From Sparassis latifolia (taxonomy: Eukaryota; Basidiomycota; Agaricomycetes; Polyporales; Sparassidaceae): a stretch of 64,000 bases of DNA. The translations under genes and the position numbers were made by a program. Shown in pieces: positions 1 to 10,454 of the stretch. Position 1 is the first letter of the stretch. Every line of letters begins with the position of its first letter. The notes under the pieces are model-generated. The model was not told where the DNA came from, made no database searches, and was given only the letters and a program-made list of their open reading frames with translations. The stretch lies in the NCBI GenBank assembly GCA_018466975.1, contig CM031559.1, positions 3,038,001 through 3,102,000 on the forward strand. Direction: 5' to 3'.

Positions 1-2000
1 CGGACCTTGCAAGCGACGTCGTAGATATGACGCAAGCCTGACTTTCAAGTAAACAACGGGACATACACTGGCGTGCATGGTGTCTAGATCTGTGAGTCAG
101 AGGAATACATGGAAATAGATAAACTTTTGGCGTTTTGGTTTCGGCTGGTACTAGTACTGATCGTTAATGAAGTCGTCTACCGAAGGATTACCTAGGGATG
201 CCCGAGGAGTGGCGCATCTTGGCAGTAAGAGCCTTTTGCTACCGATCTAGCACATGTCTTCCATATGTATCCGCTGCGTGTCACATGCAATTCTGGTGGA
301 TCGCTGCAGCAGCACTTTCTCGATTACAAGAGCACTCATGCGACACCTTCAGCTGCTTCTGCGTCGACGTCATATGTAAAAGCGGGATCTACGATCTGCC
401 AGTATCTCGTTTACGATCGAGCGTTCCATCAAGTAATAATTGTGTGCTCTACACGGCCGTCCCTTGGAGGGCTGGCAATCAGCTAAAACCGATAAGATGA
501 TGGGTGGTGCCAGAGGATGCTGCGGAAACGTCCGGATGACCTTAGCCAGAGAGTGAATACGCATATCCCGGGACCCTCTCGAGGCCCACCTCTGATGGGC
601 AGGCAATCGAAGGGGTCTAGCTAAGCTGACCATTCAGCACCACGCCAGCCAGCTCACGGATCTTGAATTCCGTGCAGCCGAATAATCGTTAACCGCCAAG
701 CAGGCTGTTCGCAACAGTTTGTTCGGGTCGACTGGTTTTGTGCTTGCCGAATTCGCCCAGGCCTGGCGGTGACTTCAAAACATACAGAAAAAATAATTTG
801 CACCGAAATATATTTGTTGCCTCAACTACACAATATGTCTAATTACATAACAAAAAAATATCCTGGCAACCGTGGATGCAAGTTGTGCTGCAAATGTCAA
901 TGAAAAAAATATACGAATCCGGGGTGGTGAGGCGTCAGTACCGATCACACGAGTCATGCCGGCTGTGATGGCAGGGCATACCTTTCACAACCTCGCGCAG
1001 AGTGCAAACCGCCCCCTCAAAACATTCTGTTTGTCGAAGGCCAGGTCAGTTTGGTCCCGCTGCAGCCCACAAAAAGGAGAACGAACCGCAGTGCTGGCCC
1101 CCAAGCCGAAGTCTCCCACTCACATCACCTCCAGCGGCACAACTTTCTCCGCCGCGAACTTGCCCGCCGCCTGCGCCGCCGCCACCACCTTCTGGAACGT
1201 GTTCGTCAAGGCACGGCATTGAGTAAACAAATGATGTACTTACTGACTCCATCGCCACCGCCTTAGGGTGAAAAGTCAACGAGATTATGAATGAGCTCGA
1301 GAGAACATTGTGGGCTCGAAGGAAGAGGTGGTCGGAACGTGAGACGGTGCCTTCGAGAAGATATATTGATGACTTTTCAACTCCGCTCGCTTGCTCCAGG
1401 CGAGCACGGCATGGTCGGCTGTGGATGCAGTCAAAGCAAGCCTGAAGTCAAATCTTCTCTTGGGTGGCCCGTCAGCTAAGTCAATTCAGGTCCTTTTGAG
1501 ACCATAGCTGCCAATGTCTACTTATTTGAAACAAGTACACAACATAATTCTTCTATCTAAAGTGAGGAGCATACCCCGATGAGCCTTAGATAACCTCCCG
1601 ATTTCGAGAGGTGACAGAGACCTGGCTCGCGTCGCTTTTCGTAAGGGGTGGCAGGATGTCTCCATAAGCCGAACACCGATCAGGCCATCCTCAGGTGTGG
1701 GATAAGCCGCCGGCCAGGCTTTCCATCAGCTCAGATCACGCTGGCGCTCCAGGTAGGTGGATCAGCCCAGACAGGGTTGGGCGTGTAGGTAGGCAGCAAA
1801 ATAAGTACAATCGTTGGCAAAGAAGATACCAACATAACCCCGTCGTGTTCAGAATCATAGTGTACGAGTCGCGACGCATCTACGGATATATCCAACCACA
1901 AAAATCTACACTCAGCAGCGGTCTGCAAGCGCCCAACGGTGTCCTTGTCCACACGCAAAATCTGAGGCACAACAAAGGGAGTAACACCGGAATACAGGAA
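1..2000. other. No confident gene
   Basis: Two kilobases upstream of the thioesterase 3' end. Reading frames are short and broken on both strands. One Ala-rich stretch on the minus strand near 1130-1215 reads smoothly for about 30 residues but has no flanking exons I can join to it, so I do not call a gene. Nothing else (tRNA, repeat, terminal inverted repeat) was seen. Confidence 0.5.
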
Positions 2001-3100
2001 CTAAGCCTGTGCCTCCGGCCGCGCGGTGGAGAGCGCAACGGCTACGGGCGCGACCGCGGCCTCCGTGAGCGTATTCGGCGAGTCGCTTGGCTCGCTGAGC
2101 ATATCGCGCATCTGCTGCGTGTTGAGAATCTTTGCGTACTTGGGTTGGATGAAGAGCGCCCTGGCAAACGTTTGAATCAAGATACGGTGAGGAAAAGTAT
2201 AGCGCTTACTCTGCTTCGACGAGGACGTTGCCGTCCATGTCTTCGATCCTGCCTCGGACCTTGGACTTGCGCCCCTTGGCTTCAATCAGATGTGTCTTAA
2301 CCACGACAAACTGCTAGACGTGTGAGAAACCAATCGTGAAACACTTGCAAGAGATACTCGCCTGGTCTGCCCGTGTAGGCGCGCGATATGAGAGATTGAG
2401 ATACGCCGTCACGCCCATCTTCTCCGGCAGGTTCAACAACGCCTTCGCATCTCTAGCATCAGCACCGACACGCAACGAACAGCCAGCGCAGAGCACTCAC
2501 CATCCGACCGAGACCCTCATCGAGCAGCGTCGCCAGAAGCCCGCCATGTACGATCCCCTCATGCCCACACACGCCCCTGCCGACGTGGACGAAATTCCAG
2601 CTCTCTCTGTTGTCCTTCCGACAACGTATCAGCGGCGGCAGCGCGAACTTGCCCGGCCCCCAGAGCGCGCCTGCGGTGAGGCTGTTCACGCGGCGCTCCT
2701 CGGGGACGTTCACGTATGGCCGTGTCTCGTACCACTCGTCCGCATCCTCGCGCGTGCGCAGGCCATTCAGCTTGGGCAGGTTCTGCAGTGTGTCCTCGAG
2801 CGCGGAGGCGTACGCGATGTATGACGGGTCCTCGTGGTGAGGTGGGGGCGGTGCGGTCCGCGGAGATACGTATGTCGCAAGTGTGGGCGGGTACAGCGAG
2901 CCGACGGTGTAGGAAGTCACCGCGAGCGTAGAGATGGTGGAGATGTTGCGTAGGTAGCGGAAAGCGGACGACCAGCTGAACGACGAGGAGGGTGACGAGG
3001 AGGACGGGTCGGTGGAGGTCGACAATGACCGATTTGGAGTATGTCGGGAAGGGCGAACGTACGCGGCGGCGCGGCGCCCAAGAGCTCTTGCAGCCAACAT
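2001..3100 (-). CDS. Mitochondrial-type hotdog-fold thioesterase family protein
   Basis: Four exons join in frame: 3100-2501, 2442-2362, 2310-2210 and 2160-2001, giving 313 residues. The N-terminus is rich in Arg, Ser and Ala without acidic residues, like a mitochondrial presequence, followed by a hydrophobic segment (about residues 50-70). The C-terminal half carries the hotdog/PaaI-like thioesterase pattern: a conserved HEGIVHGG-type motif followed by LLATLLDEGLGR, then a strand pair with AYLNLSYRAPTRA and FVVVKTHLIEAKGRK, and a final DMDGNVL turn. Proteins of this kind hydrolyse acyl-CoA thioesters, and fungal members are usually placed in or on mitochondria; substrate is not shown here. 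The second intron (2361-2311) begins with GC instead of GT (GCGAGT), a rare but known donor; the other introns are GT-AG. The start ATG at 3100 is the first Met of the only long open exon. Confidence 0.8.
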
Positions 3101-3578
3101 TCTGTTCAGAGTTTTCGGTATGGTAGGATTAGAAGTCGGAAGACGCTTTCGAGATGAAGGAACGGTCTAAAGTGGCGGAGAAGGCGTCTAGAGGAAAATG
3201 CAAGGTTATATACGAGAACGAGAATATAAAGCAGCCAGCCCAGGAGGTCGTCGAACACCAAATGCTGAGAAAGACGATTTTTGAGCGAGCTGCGTGAATC
3301 CTTTGGGGTGAGTCGGCCGGTAGCTCTCCGGCCCGAGAATAGTCCCGGGAAGCCGACTGGACGAGCTGAGTTCTTGTTTACATTTGTTAGGATCCAAGGC
3401 CGATAGCTTCTACACAGCCACTGCCCTACGTCTACGATTCGCCCCAGATCCGCTCACGAGATTCAGACGCGACCTTATGGCATAACATTGGATTACCAGA
3501 CCAATACACATGGAATATTAAATAACTTCGATAAGGTCGGAATGACCTCAAAAATAGCAATTCATCTTCGGCTCATAA
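3101..3578. other. Intergenic, convergent side
   Basis: Lies between the thioesterase start and the end of the next minus-strand gene, so it should contain the thioesterase promoter. Only short ORFs; no repeat or RNA gene seen. Confidence 0.5.
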
Positions 3579-5484
3579 TTAGAAGGTCATTGGCCAGGTA
3601 CCGCGCTCCCTACAGCCTTGCCACGCAGCCCAGCATACGAAGGCAAACATCGCGCGAGGTGTACAGTAATCAGAGTCGGCATCCGTGGATCGTCGGTTGT
3701 CACAGTCGAGAGGATTCACGCTCCGTCCGCACTGCGAAACATGAACTTCAGAAGAGGCCCACTTCGTGGGATCCGAAGACTGCCGCGTCCACGCCATAGA
3801 AGCCAAGAGGAATGAGTCGGTAATCACGGAGTATACCGGAGAGCCACGCTGACTACATATGATGTAAGTGATATGCTATACTTGTGTGATGCGGTGAACA
3901 TACCTTGCAAGGATCTTTTGCATGGTCGTCGTTTCCTTCGGTAATGCCTGTTCCTCCAAAGCACTTCCTTGCTTCTTCTCATTGTCGTCGAGGAATCGCT
4001 CCCACGCCATGCTCATATTACGCTATGAAAATGTAGTTGATCAGCTGAGCGAGGTCACCACTGCATCGGGAAGCTCACCTTAATTTCTACGTACACCAGT
4101 GTTTCAGATTTCAACGACACCGACCAAATCAAAGCTGCAGAGACAATATCAGAGCATCCTAATGGCGGAGAGGTAGAAGAAACTCACAGCTGTGTGTGGA
4201 TCGCTCGTTGTCAAGAGCAGCAATAAACTTAACCGCAGACATGCTGTTGAGCGCAGTCATAGCTGGCACGATGACCTCGGAAACGCAGCGTTGTCTGGCT
4301 ACAGATTCAGCATCAAGTCATAACAAAGAGAGCGACACAGCTTACTGGATCGTGGGCTCCGACTGGTCCGGTGCATTGTTGCGGGTCAGTATGGTCTTTG
4401 CGTTTTCGCACGATTTGACCACCTGCACGAACTTGGAATGAGCGTCCCAAACGCTACCATCCTTCGGCGGTAGAGCTTGCATGTGTTTGAAGAATTGCGG
4501 TAACAGAACTTCATCCGAAGGCTCGATATCTGGACTTTGAGGGTCTGTACTTCCACTATCCGAACTATCCGAATGGTGGGCAACTTGCTGCGGGGGATAT
4601 TGAGGGTAAAAACCCAGATACTGATAGCCCCTAGGTTGGTACGAAGGGCCGGCATATTGATTCGGAGGGTCCGGACGGAACAACTCGTAATAAAAACTGT
4701 CATCCTCGTCCTGACGATCCTGAGGCCAAGTGACTTGATTCAGATTCTGAGGGTCGGCAACGGAATCATCTGGGTCAACGAGAGCATCGGCATCGGCATC
4801 GGAGCTTGAGATGGCACTCGACGCATAGTAAGGATCGACAAGTGGCGTCTCAGGTTCAACAGCCTGGTCCTGACGATCCTGAGGCCAAGTGACTTGATTC
4901 AGATTCTGAGGGTCGGCAACGGAATCATCTGGGTCAACGAGAGTATCGGCATCGGAGCTTGAGATGGCACTCGACGCGTAGTAAGGATCGACAAGTGGCG
5001 TCTCAGGTTCAACAGCCTGGTCCTGAGAGTCGAAAGGGGCATCGCCAGCCTGGTTGACGAATACATCCAGAGATTCGTCGACATTCTCATCAGGACAGAC
5101 AATCGGATCCCAAGGGAGGACACTTCGAGTCTGAGCAGCTTGACCCTGAGGGTCGACAGCTTGGTCCGGCTGGCCGAAACCCCGAGTGTTATCTATAGCT
5201 TGATTCTGGCGCTCCTCGAGGAATGCATCCAGCCGCTCCGGGTCTCCAAACATCCGCATAACCCGGATCAGCTGGTACAGAGGCCCGGGCAATCGTGAAG
5301 CCTGTCCGCCACTTGCGGCCTCCGGGGTAAAGAAGCGATCGATGACGGCGAGAGAAGCGCCATGTCCAGCGGCAACAACACGGAAACTGAGGGCCACAGA
5401 GGCCTCCAGTTCTGCCATGCATTCTGTGCGCGACGGCAATCTTGACGAGTCGAATGTAGCCACCGCAGTTGGTCTATGCTCCAT
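3579..5484 (-). CDS. Asp/Gln/Pro-rich hypothetical protein with internal tandem repeat
   Basis: Not recognised. A five-exon model (5484-4346, 4294-4188, 4134-4079, 4022-3904, 3852-3579) keeps phase at every GT-AG junction and yields 564 residues. I start at the ATG at 5484; the open frame extends upstream to 5631 but that part is low-complexity Leu-rich and looks like 5' leader. The N-terminal 120 residues are a compact, non-repetitive region; the middle is acidic and disordered-looking (Asp, Gln, Pro, Ser) and contains two copies of a repeat of about 50 residues beginning DQAVEPETPLVDPYY and ending NQVTWPQDRQ. After splicing, residues around 380-475 look folded (SEVIVPAMTALNSMSAVKF). The final ~85 residues are Cys/Trp-rich and less convincing, so the true end could lie in an earlier exon. 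Confidence 0.55.
4709..5020 (-). repeat. Intragenic tandem duplication, ~159-bp unit
   Basis: Two adjacent copies about 159 bp apart inside the Asp/Gln-rich gene. They are nearly identical; the copy nearer 4709 has an extra 6 bases (GCATCG) in a short GGCATC run, adding two residues to an Asp/Ala stretch. Both copies keep the reading frame, so the protein carries the same ~50-residue segment twice. Confidence 0.85.
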
Positions 5485-6195
5485 TGTCGGTTTGAAAGGC
5501 GGATGGCTTTGAAGTCGAAGAAGTTGAATTATATGGAGAAGATGGGACGGGAGCAAAGGCGTTGAGTTTATAAGCAGATGGCACCACCTTCGAGCCAAAC
5601 AGAGTGTAAGCAAAGAGCCACTTAACAACAAGATCCATCTCGCTCCGCTTTGTCAATCATACTTGGAAATACTTGAGCCACACAATCCGCTCTGCCTTTG
5701 ACCAATTGTGGCGCTGTCAGTCAACGTGCCGCGCTTCGAAAAGCTTGCTCCGCTTGGTTTTTTGGTCCCACGGCGAAGCATAGCTCAGTACTATTTGGAT
5801 GTGGTTGAGTCAGTTTTCTGCCAACTTCGTCTAAGTGTAGGTAGGGCTCCGACGGTAAAACGACTTTAAAGATTGTGTAATCCGCACCTGCGCCGGCAGA
5901 TAAAGGTGGCTGGACATCTTCACAGAGCTTGCAAGCAAAGTCGGCTTTCGCTGTTGGTGTTGAGGTCGAAGATAGGCAAGTTTTTGCTGTGCACAAGGGG
6001 TGCTTTGGATGATTTGGGTTCCACCAAGAATCAAAGGGGCCAAATGTTTACAATCATAAGCATACAGTCTCAACGTTTCAACATACATTAGGCACGATAC
6101 AAGGCATTTGTCGTCAGGGGAATCGAGCAGGTACCGAACGTTGACAGCGGGATCGACAATAAAGCGTGAGGTACTGGGGAAGCCAGAGACCAACA
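5485..6195. other. No confident gene
   Basis: Open frames on the minus strand (5721-6223) are short, overlap in different frames and show no clean splice chain. The part near 5485-5650 is probably the leader and promoter of the Asp/Gln-rich gene. Confidence 0.45.
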
Positions 6196-7518
6196 TTAGA
6201 TCAGAACAAGATAACAGCCACAACGCCGACTAGGCCGAAGCAAGCTAGGATCGTATGCCGCGATTCCAGAAGTTGTGCAAAGACTCCCAGCAAAGAAACG
6301 CAAGTGTCTGCCGGGGGGCAAGGTCCTTACCATCAAATTGTTGATATAGGCTGCGGGTGTCAGGGCTACGAGTGTGGCCTGAGACATATATTTTGCATGT
6401 GCTCGTTCCTCCAGTCGCCTGTGGGTAGTAGATAATTGCCGCATACCGAAGCGAATCGGAGACCATGGCATAACACGTGTCGCGCCCAAGTCCGAGGCTG
6501 AAAAGAGTGATACAAAGTGAGGAAAAAGCCAAGAACACATGTGAGAGGCTACTCACTCTTCCAGTTCAGAAATAGTTGCGCGTACATTCTCGAACGCTTG
6601 ACCCCTATAAGAATCAGTTTCTGCATCCCGGCCGAAGCAATCCCATTCCCTCCGAGTCGTGGACATTGTCCCGTAGGGCTGCACAAAAGGTCAGACCAAT
6701 TCAATAGACCTCTCAATAACGTGCCTTCTGCATAAACAATACCAGGGATTTCTGCCCCATTGTGCCAGAAAACTGCATGACGAATACTTTCTTATCTTTC
6801 GAAACTACAGAGTGACTCGTTAGATTGAATGGACGAAAGTGTGACACCTCAAGCGCTTACTATTACCGCCCTGTGGCGAACGATATTGACACTCTACTAG
6901 TTGTCTGTTCTGACCGGGGACGAGACACTCATCGTACCGTAGTCTCAGGTACTCGTTGATGAAATACATAACTGGGATGATGACAGTATGGATGCAAAAG
7001 TTGCTGGCAGACCAGCCATTAACAGGGGAGGGTTGATCCACGAGAGGGGTACGTACCTAACGTCAAATTGGACATCCGGTTGCTCCGTGTATGTTCCTCC
7101 GCAAGCGCTCACACGTTCCAATTCGTGGAAAAATGCAAGCATATCGTTTACGATTTGATTCGTGGTAGACCCATACACATTGAAGAGATACTCAAGGTAA
7201 ACGTTAGCCAATGTACATCGACCCACCGGTGTGAGATACGAAGGAGCACATTGGAAATGGGCGAGGTTGGCGGCCAGGTATTGAGCTGCCGTCAAGGGTA
7301 TCTGCGACTGCAACAGTGAGGGGTAAGGTCCTGGTGTTTGCAGTTGACGACCGACCTGCATGTGCGTGCGATCAGTTTCTTCAGGGTATAAACAAAACAT
7401 GGGGACCTACAGCTAGAGCTCCGGCCTGGAGCATATCGCTACTGGTTGGCAAGACGCCACTGCTCATTATCTGAAGGATCGCGGGAAGACCGTGGCCAGT
7501 GGAAGAACCGGCATCCAT
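6196..7518 (-). CDS. Hypothetical multi-exon protein
   Basis: Not recognised. The ATG at 7518 opens an exon (MDAGSSTGHGLPAILQ...) that splices at a GTAGGT donor near 7410 to a well-behaved exon of about 95 residues (LTAAQYLAANLAHFQ ... VYLEYLFNVYGSTTNQI). A GTACGT donor near 7050 leads to an exon beginning NFCIHTVIIPVMYFINEYL, and further downstream exons encode MSTTRREWDCFGRD and RRLEERAHAKYMSQATLVAL. Splice signals near the 3' end are ambiguous: one frame would finish with a hydrophobic C-terminal helix (CFGLVGVVAVILF) at about 6201, which would make it a tail-anchored membrane protein; another ends at about 6245. The 5' half is well supported, the exact 3' end is not. Confidence 0.5.
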
Positions 7519-7970
7519 GATCCTTCGAATTCCCATACGATTTTGTTGCGCGTGCATGCGAGACGTGCATGCGAGACGGGGGATAGAGACAAGTAAGGGG
7601 GAAAATCAGCAAGTTTCATCGCTTGTGTTGGCCTGGTATAAATACTAGACACACTCTTACGCACGATGTGGTTGCTATAAGCGGAGGTGCGATCTGAGAT
7701 CCGCCACCGTCAAAGCCGGAACTTCTTTTGTCCTTGGTTGTAAGCGTGGGCAGGCGCAAGCGTTTTGTCATCTCACGGTCGCTAGGTGCCTGTGGACTAT
7801 TGAATTGTCCGACTCAGATTGCAAAGCGTGGCATGGGTAGTGGTCGGTCGATGTTTTGCAAAGTCCAAGTTACCTGCGGGCAAATATTGACAAGTTCGGA
7901 AGGCGTGGTGGAAGATACAGGCGAGCGACATTAGAATCGAGATAGAGGTGTAAGCTAGCAACAAATTCAA
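7519..7970. other. Intergenic
   Basis: Probable promoter side of the preceding minus-strand gene, contains a short direct repeat (GCATGCGAGACG twice near 7553-7577). No gene seen. Confidence 0.5.
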
Positions 7971-8463
7971 CACAAGGTGCATTCCACCTTTTTTCCTGGG
8001 GAAAAACCTGGGGAAAACGACAAAGTAAGTCTCCGGGAAATATCTGGGAAAAACTGTGAGAAAACAATAGTGTAAATCCTGGGGAAAAACCGAGACCCAG
8101 AAAAAGCAACAGATTTCTCGGAGAAAAAACCTTTGTTTCCAAATTGGGATTTCCACAAGAGGTATGTGGGAGATTCGCAAGATAATTCCCGGGGAAATTT
8201 CCCTCGGCCCAGCACCCGAATGTGGCGGGAAAAACATATCCCCGGGAATTATCTTGCGAATCTCCCACATACCTCTTGCGGAAATCCCAATTTGGAAACA
8301 AAGGTTTTTTCTCCGAGAAATCTGTTGCTTTTTCTGGGTCTCGGTTTTTCCCCAGGATTTACACTATTGTTTTCTCACAGTTTTTCCCAGATATTTCCCG
8401 GAGACTTACTTTGTCGTTTTCCCCAGGTTTTTCCCCAGGAAAAAAGGTGGAATGCACCTTGTG
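7971..8463. mobile_element. Near-perfect long palindrome (foldback/MITE-like element)
   Basis: Two arms of 225 nt (7971-8195 and 8239-8463) are exact reverse complements except for one base (an A in TTCCACAAGAGG of the left arm against G in the right), with no insertions or deletions, around a 43-nt spacer. The ends read CACAAGGTGCATTCC / GGAATGCACCTTGTG and are flanked on both sides by CAA, a possible 3-bp target duplication. Each arm holds several copies of a CTGGGGAAAAAC-like motif, reminiscent of subterminal protein-binding repeats. There is no transposase. CAC-type ends with a 3-bp duplication would fit the CACTA (EnSpm/CMC) superfamily, but that assignment is inference. Mirror-image ORFs on both strands are a by-product of the symmetry. 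Confidence 0.9.
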
Positions 8464-8709
8464 CAAGCTGCACGACGTCTTCGGACCGTGACAAGTCAAG
8501 AGCAAAATGTAACGCATTGTCACGATGGACGCCCAGCCACCGCCCGGCCTTGCACTCAAGGCTTATGCGGCTGTAAAGTAACGAAGAGCTTTGCTAGCCG
8601 TGTTGAGAGACACGAGGAAGACCAATTGCGAGGAATGAACATTGTATGTGCAAAAAGCGCAAGTGACTAGCCGGACGGGTGGCTGAGCAGCGCAGACGCT
8701 ACGCCAAGA

Positions 8710-9493
8710 TTAGAAAACAAACGGTAGCACTCTATACGGCGTTCTCTTCGCCCACTCCTCCCACTGCACCCCGAACTCCTTTCTGAACACCGCATCCTCC
8801 TTCTTGATCCTCAAAGGTACCGACACGAAGGGGAAACCAAAGCCGATGATCAATATCAAAGCCAAGATCTTTCCCATCATCGTGCTCCATACGCCACATT
8901 CGGCGAACCACGACCCAGCGCCAAAAAAGTAGAGGAGGTTGCCTGACGCGACCATGAGTGTGCCAGCATAGCTGGGATGGCGCACGACTGCGTAAGGCCC
9001 GTTCATCACCAGCTTGTGTTCAGCCTTCACAGAGAGTTCGAAGGTGAAGAAACGGCCAAGGGTGCGGAAGCATTGAACGCGGAGGAGTGCACCAGCACAG
9101 ACGAGGGTCCAACCAAGAAGAGATGAAGCGGTGACGCGTACGTTGGAAATGAAAGAAGGGGGCGCCGAAACAAGAACTGATAAAACTTGCACGGAGAGTG
9201 GGTGAGGAAAGTGGCTAGCTATCACAACAGCGATCTCGCACAACGTTGCGAACCACACCAGTAGCTGGTGACATGGCAGATGCGAGCTCAACCGGAAAAT
9301 TACGAATCATTAGCGAAAGCCTCACCTTCATCGTACTCAACAGTAACCTGCCGATGTATGATCCGGGATCTTTTCTGCCAAATTTCTTCACCTCTTCAGC
9401 CTTGGCGGGCGGGTTCGGCGCAGTAAATGCGATTTGGGAGCACGTCGCGGCCGTGCAGAGAAGGGGTAACTTCAGCAGTTGGAGAGAAGTCAT
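8710..9493 (-). CDS. ICMT/PEMT-like isoprenylcysteine or phospholipid methyltransferase
   Basis: Two exons, 9493-9326 and 9264-8710, joined in phase, give 240 residues. The protein has four to five hydrophobic helices and the C-terminal signature of the isoprenylcysteine carboxyl methyltransferase / phospholipid methyltransferase family: GPYAVVRHPSYAG, then a long hydrophobic segment, then a RIKKEDAVFRKEFG ... WEEWAKRTPYRVLPFVF tail. Family members transfer a methyl group from S-adenosylmethionine within the ER membrane. Mushrooms carry several divergent ICMT-like paralogues, and I cannot say from sequence alone whether this is the Ste14 enzyme acting on prenylated proteins or a relative with another substrate. 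The ATG at 9493 is preferred over an upstream in-frame Met at 9556, because it begins the hydrophobic N-terminal helix directly. Confidence 0.8.
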
Positions 9494-10454
9494 CGTCTCG
9501 AGTTCAACGTGAACAGAGCGCAGCTGTAAAAAATGCAATGTTGAGCGCAGGAACACATAGCGAACAAACAGCGAATATTGACCGGTTATGAGTCTTCAGA
9601 GGGTGCCCTGCAGAGAAATGTCGTGGGGTGGCGAGGATAGAGACATCACCCAGACTTTTATAATCCATCGGTGAACAAGTAAGCGCGAAATTTTACTCAA
9701 CACCCCGGAAGCAGAAAATATAGTAGAAAGCGCGTGAAGATAGATAAATCATCAAGCGCTTCGACACGGAATCCCAAGTATCGGCGAACATGACCCGGTC
9801 TAATCCTGGAGGGAAAAGGCATTAGTCCACATGGTCAAGGGTCAACTGTCAGTATCCAGTAAGGTGACTTGAACACTGTAAGAGAAGCACCTCAGAGTGT
9901 TCCGACTCGGATGCTGACGCTGAAATGGAATGACTTGTGGAGGCTAAGACATCTCGACTATTCGGTCCGTTTCGCGTAGCATATCATCCAAGAGCTAGAA
10001 GAACTGGGTAGGAGATAGCAGAGAGTGTTCATCCAGAGATGCACTTATACAATTCTTGGATTTTGCACCGACCTAGAACTGGGTGTAAAATTCCCTAATA
10101 ACCTTGTCATGGCTCGGTGAATGTGCGACGTTGTTCACATCCTACCTATCGTCACACCTAACATACTAGACATACCAGAGAGAGAGGTACAACGCCTTGG
10201 GCATACTCTGCCAGTTCGAAAGTGAACCGTTTGGTGATCTGTTGCCAGGAGTGCCGGCAGATGCCGGCAGGTCACCCAGATTGAGATCTAGATCAGTCAC
10301 ACAACTTTCGATTTTTCCCTCCAGTCACTGGCACGTTCTGTCAACGTGCTGTCGTTTTCTGAATACATCTACACAGATGGAGGAATAGTTCTGTCAGATA
10401 GGGTTATTTAATTTTCTAACATGCTATGTTCTAACTAGTCCAAACATCCAGGAA
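9494..10454. other. Divergent intergenic region
   Basis: About 960 bp between two divergently transcribed genes (ICMT-like on minus, JMJD4-like on plus), so it should hold both promoters. Only short frames; no repeats or RNA genes seen. Confidence 0.6.

Noticed and set aside
1046..1279. Ala-rich minus-strand stretch near 1130-1215 that reads like the end of a metabolic enzyme
   Set aside because: Only about 30 smooth residues, immediate stops on both sides and no neighbouring exons.
1695..2300. 201-residue plus-strand ORF
   Set aside because: Antisense shadow of the thioesterase exons; residue pattern is not protein-like and it crosses splice sites of the supported gene.
7797..8670. Several overlapping ORFs of 80-170 residues on both strands
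   Set aside because: They encode the same residues on opposite strands because they lie in the palindrome arms; no start context, domain or splice support.
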